Origin: Chloroflexota bacterium
Lineage (GTDB): Bacteria; Chloroflexota; Dehalococcoidia; Lucifugimonadales; UBA1127
Assembly (NCBI GenBank): GCA_028873745.1
Contig: JAPPNT010000027.1
Span: 4,768 to 10,782 of the forward strand
Length of the DNA stretch: 6,015 nt
Direction of reading: 5' to 3'
Part shown: positions 1 through 6,015 of the stretch, piece after piece
Layout: each line of letters begins with the position of its first letter
Numbering within the stretch: position 1 is the stretch's first letter
Made by a program: the position numbers and the translations under genes
Notes under the pieces: generated by a model
Told to the model about the DNA's origin: nothing
The model's input: only the letters and a program-made list of their open reading frames with translations
Databases searched by the model: none

Positions 1-55
1 GAAGCGCGTCGCCCGGCTGCACGAGCTGGCCCGCGAGCTGGAAGGCCGCCGCTAA
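1..55 (+). CDS. C-terminal end of a probable HtpX-like M48 membrane protease (partial)
   Basis: Only the last 17 codons are visible, reading KRVARLHELARELEGRR and ending at TAA (53-55); the gene begins before the window. HtpX-family zinc proteases typically end in a segment of the type THPP-(hydrophobic/acidic)-KR(I/V)-x-x-L, and KRVARLHEL fits the final part of it. The next gene is pspAB, which in other bacteria and in haloarchaea commonly follows htpX in PspA-type envelope-stress clusters. HtpX degrades damaged membrane proteins. The assignment rests on a short tail plus context, with no catalytic HEXXH visible, so it is an inference. The stop overlaps the next start by one base (TAATG), implying co-transcription and translational coupling. 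An alternative is any protein with a charged, helical C-terminus. Confidence 0.5.
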   Translation, partial: KRVARLHELARELEGRR

Positions 56-624
56 TGCCGCTCTTTGGCGGTGGCAAGGGTAAGTCGGCGTCCAAAGACG
101 ACGCCATCCTTGCCATTGCCGTCGCGGAGCCCACCCTCTCCGGATCGCTGCAGCTCTACACCACCGGCAAGGCCGGCCTCACCTACAAGCCCGGCTCCGG
201 CGCCGCCTTCGACGAGCTCGAGCACGAGGTCCACGGCCTGTTGCACTCCGGGCAGCAGGCCAACGGCACCCGCTACGCCGTCGAGACCGACGAGTATGGG
301 TACCGCTGGGTGCTCCTCGGCGACGAACAATTCGAGGACCTCGCCATGGGGCTCTACGTTGTCGGGCAGAGCTTCATCGAGCGCCGCGCCGCGGACCTCC
401 TTTTGGCAGCCGTCTTTCCCTTCACCCACCAGGGCAAGGAGGTCCACTGGATATTCACCTACAAGCGCGGCAACTTCTATCCCTTCGCCCCCGTCCCGGA
501 AACGCAGCGCCGCGACAATGAGCTGGAGATGGAGCTGGCAGCAAAGGTCGCCGAGCACCTGCCTATCGAGAAGCGCCTGGAGCAGTGGTTCGCGCTGTGG
601 GGCGCGCCCTTCGACGCCGTGTAG
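55..624 (+). CDS. pspAB: PspA-associated protein PspAB family
   Basis: This 189-residue cytoplasmic protein has no signal peptide or membrane segment. The C-terminal half carries features I recognise from PspAB proteins: YKRGNFYPFAP (residues 136-146), RRDNELEME (152-160) and LPIEKRLEQWFALW (169-182). The N-terminal part has the family's loose pattern, including a Y-G-Y/F-x-W-x-x-L strand around residues 81-88. Length matches the family (about 190). PspAB genes are found beside pspA, pspAA and htpX in actinobacteria, chloroflexi and haloarchaea; the biochemical role is not established, but a link to membrane-stress response is inferred from this context. The ATG at 55 overlaps the preceding TAA, and GGAAGG (40-45) is a fair ribosome binding site inside the upstream gene. 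No strong terminator follows: only a 5-bp stem at 623-635 with a weak tail. Confidence 0.8.
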   Translation: MPLFGGGKGKSASKDDAILAIAVAEPTLSGSLQLYTTGKAGLTYKPGSGAAFDELEHEVHGLLHSGQQANGTRYAVETDEYGYRWVLLGDEQFEDLAMGLYVVGQSFIERRAADLLLAAVFPFTHQGKEVHWIFTYKRGNFYPFAPVPETQRRDNELEMELAAKVAEHLPIEKRLEQWFALWGAPFDAV

Positions 625-639
625 CCCTGCGGGCTTCCG

Positions 640-668
640 TTGCGCCGCCAGCTATGGCCCGATATACT
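640..668 (+). promoter_or_regulatory. Candidate promoter of ccmE, possibly giving a leaderless or very short-leader mRNA
   Basis: TTGCGC (640-645, three of six consensus bases) is followed after 17 bp by TATACT (663-668, five of six). Transcription would begin near 675, only about 6 nt before the ATG at 681. No Shine-Dalgarno sequence precedes that ATG, which is consistent with leaderless initiation. The -35 half is weak, so the call depends mostly on the -10 match and its position. Confidence 0.45.
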
Positions 669-680
669 CGATGTGAGCCT

Positions 681-1190
681 ATGGACAACGCACTTCAACC
701 GTCACATCCCGCCGAATCCCTCCCGGAGGACCGACGCTCCGTGCTGCGCCGCCACGGCCGGCTCATTATCGGTGGCGGGCTCTTCCTCGGAGCGCTCATC
801 TACTTTGCGTGGCTCGCCTTCCAGGGCTCGACAGTCTACTACCTGACTGTGGACGAGATCCGCGAGCAGGGCAGCGCGGCCTACGGCGTCCAGAACCGCG
901 TCTCCGGCAGGCTCGTCGCCGAGAGCTTCGAGCGCGAGCCGCAGGGCACCCTCGCCAGCTTTGCCCTCGCCGACGAGGGTGGGCAGTACACGCTGCCCAC
1001 CCAGTACGACGGCATCGTCCCCGATCTCTTCTTCAACGAGCACTCGGAGATCATCGCGGAGGGCAGCTACGGCCCCGACGGTGTCTTCCACGCCGACCAG
1101 GTCATCGTGAAGTGCCCGTCCAAGTACGCGTCCCTTCCGGAGACGGAGACCCAGCCGGACTACTCCGTGGCGGGCGGCGAAACCAGCTAG
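681..1190 (+). CDS. ccmE: Cytochrome c maturation heme chaperone CcmE, CXXXY variant
   Basis: CcmE takes heme from the CcmABCD complex and passes it to the CcmF-containing ligase on the outer face of the cytoplasmic membrane. The 169-residue protein has a short cytoplasmic N-terminus, one membrane anchor (about 28-47, signal-anchor type) and then the OB-fold domain: STVYYLTVDEI (50-60), VSGRLV (64-69 region onward), and YDGIVPDLFFNEHSEIIAEG (109-128), followed by DGVFHADQVIVKCPSKY (133-149). In E. coli CcmE the last motif is HXXXY, with His binding heme covalently; here it is C145-PSK-Y149. A Cys form (CXXXY) is known from archaea and a few bacteria such as Desulfovibrio, in systems lacking CcmH. 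The ATG at 681 was chosen because it gives a sensible N-terminus before the membrane anchor. An in-frame ATG at 654 overlaps the promoter and has no ribosome binding site. No other ccm gene is visible, so the gene stands alone here. Confidence 0.88.
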   Translation: MDNALQPSHPAESLPEDRRSVLRRHGRLIIGGGLFLGALIYFAWLAFQGSTVYYLTVDEIREQGSAAYGVQNRVSGRLVAESFEREPQGTLASFALADEGGQYTLPTQYDGIVPDLFFNEHSEIIAEGSYGPDGVFHADQVIVKCPSKYASLPETETQPDYSVAGGETS

Positions 1191-1266
1191 ACCACGCCAG
1201 CGCGTACAAGGTGTTTGCGCGGAGCATTTCGGAGAATTTGCGCCGCCACGCACCTATTTCCGAATC

Positions 1267-1286
1267 GTAACATCCCTGTAACATCC
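1267..1286 (+). repeat. Two 9-bp direct repeats 11 bp apart upstream of the lrp promoter
   Basis: GTAACATCC occurs at 1267-1275 and again at 1278-1286. The repeat period is 11 bp, about one helical turn, so a protein bound to both would lie on one face of the DNA. The second copy ends 5 bp before the -35 box at 1292. This is the usual place for an activator site, or for autoregulation by the Lrp-family protein encoded just downstream. The repeats are seen directly; the operator role is inferred. Confidence 0.45.
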
Positions 1287-1291
1287 ATCGT

Positions 1292-1321
1292 TTGACAGAT
1301 TTCGTCACAGCTTCGTACGAT
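1292..1321 (+). promoter_or_regulatory. Sigma-70-type promoter of the Lrp/AsnC gene
   Basis: A perfect TTGACA (1292-1297) is followed after 18 bp by TACGAT (1316-1321, four of six consensus bases). This predicts a transcript start near 1328 and a leader of about 25 nt before the ATG at 1354, with AGGGG (1340-1344) as the ribosome binding site. Confidence 0.6.
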
Positions 1322-1353
1322 GGTTGTATCCTTTGATTCAGGGGCAATCCCGC

Positions 1354-1794
1354 ATGGATGAACTCGACCGAAAGATCATTCGAATCCTCCAGGAGAACGG
1401 CCGGGCCAGCAACGCCCGCATAGCCCGCGACGTCGGCGTCAGTGAGGGCACCGTCAGGAGGCGCCTGCAGTCCCTCCTCCAGGACGGCGTCATCAAGGTC
1501 GTCGCTCTGCCGGACCCGGAGGTCCTTGGCTACAACACGGAGGCCCTCGTCGGCATCCAGGTCGATCCCGACAAGATCGACTCTGTCGCCCGGCAGCTTG
1601 CGGCGCTCCGGGAGAGCGCCTGGGTCTCCGTCACCACCGGCTCGTTCGACATATTCTCGTGGGTTACGCTACCCTCTTCGGAAGACTTGGGCAACTTTCT
1701 GAAGTCGGAGGTAGGCACCATCCCGGGCGTGCGGCGAACGGAGACCTTCGTCAACCTGACGGTGCTGAAGCGCAACTACGGCATCAACCTCTAG
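1354..1794 (+). CDS. Lrp/AsnC family transcriptional regulator
   Basis: This 146-residue protein has the full two-domain Lrp/AsnC layout. The N-terminal winged helix-turn-helix opens with MDELDRKIIRILQENGRAS (the family's typical first helix), with the recognition region NARIARDVGVSEGTVRRRL at about 20-38 and LLQDGVIKVV (41-50) leading into the linker. The C-terminal RAM/effector domain covers about 62-140 and includes the strand VTTGSFDIFSWV (93-104), matching the conserved G-x-(Y/F)-D motif that contributes to the ligand pocket, and a final strand TFVNLTVLKRNYG. These proteins form dimers to octamers that wrap DNA and often respond to an amino acid. The ATG at 1354 is preferred over a TTG at 1324 because it has AGGGG 9 nt upstream and starts exactly at the family's N-terminus. 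Targets are unknown. The ferredoxin genes immediately downstream, whose promoter adjoins a perfect inverted repeat, are a plausible target, as is self-regulation. Confidence 0.92.
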   Translation: MDELDRKIIRILQENGRASNARIARDVGVSEGTVRRRLQSLLQDGVIKVVALPDPEVLGYNTEALVGIQVDPDKIDSVARQLAALRESAWVSVTTGSFDIFSWVTLPSSEDLGNFLKSEVGTIPGVRRTETFVNLTVLKRNYGINL

Positions 1795-1805
1795 CCGCGC
1801 CACTC

Positions 1806-1826
1806 CCACAGGCGAACCGCCTGTGG
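1806..1826 (+). repeat. Perfect 9-bp inverted repeat abutting the ferredoxin promoter
   Basis: The arms CCACAGGCG (1806-1814) and CGCCTGTGG (1818-1826) are exact complements separated by AAC. The right arm includes the TGTGG of the extended -10 element (TACAAT at 1827-1832), so a protein bound here would block RNA polymerase. It also begins 12 nt after the lrp stop and could fold as a stable RNA hairpin. It lacks a following T-tract, so it is a poor intrinsic terminator. An operator or a rho-assisted/processing hairpin are both possible. Confidence 0.55.
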
Positions 1827-1832
1827 TACAAT
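1822..1832 (+). promoter_or_regulatory. Extended -10 promoter of the first ferredoxin
   Basis: TGTGG directly precedes TACAAT (1827-1832, five of six consensus bases), giving the TGnTAnnnT extended -10 form. There is no convincing -35 at the expected place, which extended -10 promoters tolerate. The predicted start near 1839 leaves a leader of about 55 nt. Confidence 0.55.
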
Positions 1833-1894
1833 CGCCGTTGGTTCAGCGCAAGGGCGCGCTTCAAGACATTTCCGCAAGAGGAGGCCCGCTGGCG

Positions 1895-2191
1895 ATGACT
1901 CACGTGATTGTCACTCCCTGCATCGGTCTGAAGGAAGGCAGCTGCATTGACGTCTGCCCGGTGGACTGCATCTACACCACGGACGACGACAACCAGATGT
2001 TCATTGCCCCCGACGAGTGCATCGACTGTGGCGCCTGTGTGCCCGCCTGCCCGGTCAACGCCATCTTCCTGGAGGACCGGATCCCCGCGGACCAGCAGCA
2101 CTTCCTTGACCTCAATCGCGACTACTTCGAGGGCAAGGACATGGCCTACCTCAAGCAGGCCACCAAGACCGCGAAGAGGAACATTGGATAG
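1895..2191 (+). CDS. fdxA: Seven-iron ferredoxin ([3Fe-4S][4Fe-4S]), first tandem copy
   Basis: This 98-residue acidic electron carrier resembles the seven-iron ferredoxins of Thermus, Mycobacterium (FdxA) and Azotobacter FdI. By alignment to FdI from memory, C9, C17 and C52 should bind the [3Fe-4S] cluster; C21, C42, C45 and C48 the [4Fe-4S] cluster; and C25 is the conserved free Cys. The FdI Cys11 position is Leu here. The core reads PCIGLKEGSCIDVCPVDCIY and DECIDCGACVPACPVNAIF. The stretch between C25 and C42 has 16 residues, two more than in FdI or Thermus ferredoxin, and is acidic (TTDDDNQM). A C-terminal tail of about 37 residues ends in YFEGKDM...KRNIG, shared with the next gene. The ATG at 1895 has a strong AGAGGAGG (1877-1884) 10 nt upstream; an in-frame upstream GTG would run through the promoter. 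The redox partner is not shown by the sequence; 2-oxoacid:ferredoxin oxidoreductases are typical users of such proteins. Confidence 0.92.
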   Translation: MTHVIVTPCIGLKEGSCIDVCPVDCIYTTDDDNQMFIAPDECIDCGACVPACPVNAIFLEDRIPADQQHFLDLNRDYFEGKDMAYLKQATKTAKRNIG

Positions 2192-2211
2192 CAAGCGGCG
2201 CGCGGTTGCGC

Positions 2212-2222
2212 TGTGCTACACT
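2212..2222 (+). promoter_or_regulatory. Extended -10 promoter of the second ferredoxin
   Basis: TGTGC precedes TACACT (2217-2222, four of six consensus bases plus the TGn extension). It lies 20 bp after the stop of the first ferredoxin, with no good -35. The predicted start near 2229 coincides with the left arm of a hairpin. Its presence suggests that the second ferredoxin can be expressed independently of the first. Confidence 0.45.
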
Positions 2223-2228
2223 GAGTAC

Positions 2229-2262
2229 GCGCCAGTCCCGTTCACGCTTTCCAGGCTGGCGC
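2229..2262 (+). other. Possible 5' leader hairpin of the second ferredoxin mRNA
   Basis: GCGCCAGTC (2229-2237) pairs with GGCTGGCGC (2254-2262), giving 9 pairs including one G-U, around a 16-nt loop. It starts where transcription is predicted to begin, so it would form the very 5' end of the message and could protect it from decay. There is no sign of an attenuator, and it may be chance in GC-rich DNA. Confidence 0.25.
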
Positions 2263-2299
2263 CCAAAACAGAGAGTGCCGAAAGGGGGATTCCCAAGCC

Positions 2300-2599
2300 A
2301 TGACCTACGTGATCGTCTCTCCATGCGTCGGCGTCAAGGACGGCGCCTGCATTGACGTCTGTCCCGTCGACTGCATCTACACCACCGCCGACGACAACCA
2401 GATGTACATCGCTCCCGACGAGTGCATCGACTGCGCGGCATGCGAGCCCGTCTGCCCCGTCACCGCCATCTTCGCCGAGGACCAGGTCCCCGCGGACGAG
2501 GAGGCCTACATCGAGATCAACGCCGTCTACTTCGAGGGCAAGGACATGGACGAGCTCCGCACGGCCACCCAGAACGCCCCCCGCAACATCGGCGACTAG
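2300..2599 (+). CDS. fdxA: Seven-iron ferredoxin ([3Fe-4S][4Fe-4S]), second tandem copy
   Basis: This 99-residue paralog of the preceding ferredoxin is identical at 67 of 98 aligned residues by my hand count. All eight cysteines are conserved at the same positions: C9, C17, C21, C25, C42, C45, C48 and C52, with Val at the FdI Cys11 position. It keeps the two-residue-longer acidic segment between C25 and C42 (TTADDNQM) and the tail YFEGKDM...RNIG. Differences cluster in residues 67-76 and near the clusters (G46 to A, V49 to E, A51 to V, N55 to T). Substitutions beside the second Cys motif could shift reduction potential or partner choice, which is inference. The ATG at 2300 follows a purine-rich AAAGGGGGA (2281-2289) at good spacing. 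It has its own promoter and is followed by an intrinsic terminator, so the pair can be expressed separately or together. Confidence 0.92.
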   Translation: MTYVIVSPCVGVKDGACIDVCPVDCIYTTADDNQMYIAPDECIDCAACEPVCPVTAIFAEDQVPADEEAYIEINAVYFEGKDMDELRTATQNAPRNIGD

Positions 2600-2620
2600 T
2601 CCCCTACCCAAGGACTTGAG

Positions 2621-2660
2621 AGAAGCCCCGCTGTTTGACGGCGGGGCTTCTGCTTTGTTC
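2621..2660 (+). terminator. Intrinsic terminator between the ferredoxins and convergent acnA
   Basis: AGAAGCCCCGC (2621-2631) and GCGGGGCTTCT (2641-2651) form a perfect 11-bp stem with a 9-nt loop, followed by a moderately T-rich tail (TGCTTTGTTC, ending at 2660). It starts 22 nt after the stop of the second ferredoxin. It lies 27 bp beyond the acnA stop on the other strand, where the tail is not T-rich. It should therefore mainly end plus-strand transcription, while its symmetric stem may also serve acnA. Confidence 0.85.
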
Positions 2661-2677
2661 GGGGATTGGGTCCGCTA

Positions 2678-5374
<2,697 letters not shown>

Positions 5375-5415
5375 TGCGGGCGTTCTCCTTGTGCGGGTAG
5401 TTCTGGGACACCAGC

Positions 5416-5426
5416 ACTATACCACA
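5416..5426 (-). promoter_or_regulatory. Extended -10 promoter of acnA
   Basis: On the minus strand TGTGG precedes TATAGT (5421-5416, five of six consensus bases). No clear -35 is seen. The predicted start near 5409 gives a leader of about 35 nt that carries the AAGGAG ribosome binding site. The element matches the ones before both ferredoxins and the lipoprotein gene. Confidence 0.6.
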
Positions 5427-5490
5427 CGAGGAGCTTCAGGCAGGGCCGGTTCGCACTTTAGCGAGCTCGCGGGATGCCAAAGGGAGACCT

Positions 5491-5514
5491 CAAACGAAAA
5501 GTTAGTTTCATTTG
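5491..5514. repeat. Imperfect inverted repeat in the A/T-rich block
   Basis: CAAACGAAA (5491-5499) is mirrored by TTTCATTTG (5506-5514) with one mismatch and a 6-nt centre. This is the size and symmetry of a dimeric regulator's binding site. It sits about 65-95 bp upstream of the acnA -10, so a role in acnA control is possible but unproven. Confidence 0.4.
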
Positions 5515-5561
5515 TTTTGGTTTTGTTTCGGTTTGTTTGGGCGGTCTTCGCCCCAAACAAA
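5511..5561. repeat. Three degenerate T/G tandem units followed by an inverted copy
   Basis: TTTGTTTTGG (5511-5520), TTTTGTTTCGG (5521-5531) and TTTGTTTGGG (5532-5541) are imperfect 10-11 bp tandem units; the 31 bases are all T or G except C5529. The last unit pairs with the following inverted copy: TTTGTTTGGGCG (5532-5543) with CGCCC, one bulged C, then AAACAAA (5549-5561), around the 5-nt loop GTCTT. There is no T-tract after the hairpin on either strand (the minus-strand continuation is A/C-rich), so it is not a standard terminator. Confidence 0.5.
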
Positions 5562-5585
5562 TGCCTCCCGGCAAGCTGAGTCCAC

Positions 5586-5648
5586 GAATTGATTTGAAAC
5601 AATCTTGTAGCTGTGGCGTCACGGCTCAGATACAGATTGAATTGATTT
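5586..5648. repeat. Structured 40-nt element flanked by 10-bp direct repeats
   Basis: GAATTGATTT occurs at 5586-5595 and 5639-5648. Between them, CAATC-(T)-TGT (5600-5608) pairs with ACAGATTG (5632-5639). Inside this, AGCTGTG (5609-5615) pairs with CACGGCT (5620-5626, one G-U) around the loop GCGT, leaving CAGAT unpaired on one side. The layout (direct repeats around terminal inverted repeats) resembles a tiny MITE-like insertion. It could equally be a small structured RNA or a cruciform. Confidence 0.4.
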
Positions 5649-5874
5649 TGCGTTTTTCGCTGTGAGGGACTCCGTCCCCGCACACCCGCGGCGCATATTC
5701 CCGGCCAGTGGGCATCACGCCAACGAAAACACCGTTTGCCGGCACAGTAAGCATCGGGCATCCGAGGGTCCCGGCAGTTGTTGTCATACACAGAAGCTAG
5801 CGGAGGGCGAGGGACTCGCGCAACGAGCCTGCGACAGTGAGCATTACCAGCGCGACGGCCTCGCGCGAGCGCCG

Positions 5875-5885
5875 TGTGCTAGCAT
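5875..5885 (+). promoter_or_regulatory. Extended -10 promoter of the lipoprotein gene
   Basis: TGTGC precedes TAGCAT (5880-5885, four of six consensus bases). A perfect palindrome CTCGCGCGAG (5860-5869) covers the -35 region and might be an operator. The predicted start near 5892 gives a leader of about 22 nt. Confidence 0.45.
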
Positions 5886-5913
5886 GGGCTAACTCCAACC
5901 GAAAGGCGCACCC

Positions 5914-6015
5914 TTGCGAGCACGCCCCCTGCTCCTCGCGGCCCTATTTGCCGCCGCGCTGGCCCTTGCGGTTGCCGCTGCGGGTTGCGGCAGCGACCGA
6001 CCGACGGTCACCGTC
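5914..6015 (+). CDS. N-terminus of a secreted lipoprotein (partial)
   Basis: The 34 codons visible start at TTG (5914) and encode a classic lipoprotein signal peptide. It has a basic n-region (MRAR), a hydrophobic stretch rich in Leu and Ala (residues 5-23) and the lipobox AAGC ending at C25, followed by GSDRPTVTV. After signal peptidase II cleavage, Cys25 would be lipidated, anchoring the protein on the outer face of the membrane. TTG is the only usable start: the frame meets TAA at 5890-5892 and offers no ATG or GTG. GAAAGG (5901-5906) sits 7 nt upstream. The mature domain lies outside the window, so function (for example a solute-binding protein or a thioredoxin-like protein) cannot be told. 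Confidence 0.75.
   Translation, partial: MRARPLLLAALFAAALALAVAAAGCGSDRPTVTV

Larger units (their letters stand above)
5375..5913. other. Gene-free intergenic region between acnA and the lipoprotein gene
   Basis: About 540 bp separate the divergent starts. I see no convincing gene on either strand: possible frames have odd composition, lack ribosome binding sites or cross promoters. From the acnA side it contains the acnA ribosome binding site and promoter; a 10-bp palindrome GCGAGCTCGC (5461-5470); an A/T-rich block at about 5485-5660 with several repeats; a small GGGAC-TCC-GTCCC hairpin (5666-5678); and GC-rich DNA lacking obvious structure until CTCGCGCGAG (5860-5869), next to the lipoprotein promoter. 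A small RNA in the A/T-rich block cannot be excluded. Confidence 0.6.

Noticed and set aside
623..640. Terminator after pspAB
   Set aside because: AGCCC-TGC-GGGCT is only a 5-bp stem with a weak TCCGTT tail, and it overlaps the pspAB stop codon. It is too weak to call.
702..1253. 183-residue minus-strand open frame opposite ccmE
   Set aside because: It is antisense to a recognised gene and has no domain or ribosome binding site.
5519..5544. Possible G-quadruplex from GG pairs in the T/G tandem units
   Set aside because: Only two-layer G runs with long T loops are available, and the competing hairpin is more likely.
5417..5791. Possible 124-residue minus-strand gene upstream of acnA
   Set aside because: It runs through the A/T-rich repeats and ends on the acnA promoter; the composition is unlike the neighbouring genes and no domain is visible.
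5662..5892. Possible 76-residue plus-strand gene in the acnA-lipoprotein gap
   Set aside because: It starts with GTG without a ribosome binding site, has no family resemblance, and ends across the lipoprotein promoter.

Overview
The window is a GC-rich stretch of ordinary bacterial chromosome. It holds six CDS regions on the plus strand, one long minus-strand gene, and a partial gene entering at each end. The coding DNA is strongly GC-biased, which creates many long shadow frames. The combination of a PspAB-type protein, a CXXXY-type CcmE, Thermus-like seven-iron ferredoxins and an AcnA-type aconitase suggests a deep-branching, high-GC bacterium. A Chloroflexota (SAR202/Dehalococcoidia-like) genome is my best guess, but this is inference and no marker gene here fixes the phylum.

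Layout. Positions 1-624: the last codons of a probable HtpX-like membrane protease overlap the start of pspAB (TAATG junction), so this is the tail of an envelope-stress operon. Positions 640-1190: a single cytochrome c maturation gene, ccmE, encodes a heme chaperone whose usual heme-binding His is Cys (CPSKY). It has its own promoter very close to the start codon. Positions 1267-1794: an Lrp/AsnC-family regulator lies behind a good TTGACA promoter that is preceded by two 9-bp direct repeats. Positions 1806-2599: two tandem paralogous seven-iron ferredoxins each have their own extended -10 promoter; a perfect 9-bp inverted repeat abuts and partly overlaps the first. Positions 2621-2660: an intrinsic terminator separates the ferredoxins from the convergent acnA (2678-5374, minus). 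Positions 5375-5913: a gene-free region carries the acnA promoter, an unusual A/T-rich block with several inverted and direct repeats, and the promoter of the last gene. Positions 5914-6015: the first 34 codons of a lipoprotein.

Functional themes are redox and central carbon metabolism (ferredoxins, aconitase), cytochrome c assembly (CcmE) and envelope stress (HtpX/PspAB). Most genes appear to be separately transcribed rather than forming one pathway operon. Four promoters share the pattern TGTGSTAnnnT, which looks like the housekeeping promoter style of this genome. I found no CRISPR array, tRNA or rRNA gene, transposase, phage gene or defence system, and nothing that makes a convincing new multi-gene system. 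The most notable items are the Cys-type CcmE, the paired ferredoxins with a shared C-terminal tail, and the repeat-rich A/T block upstream of acnA.
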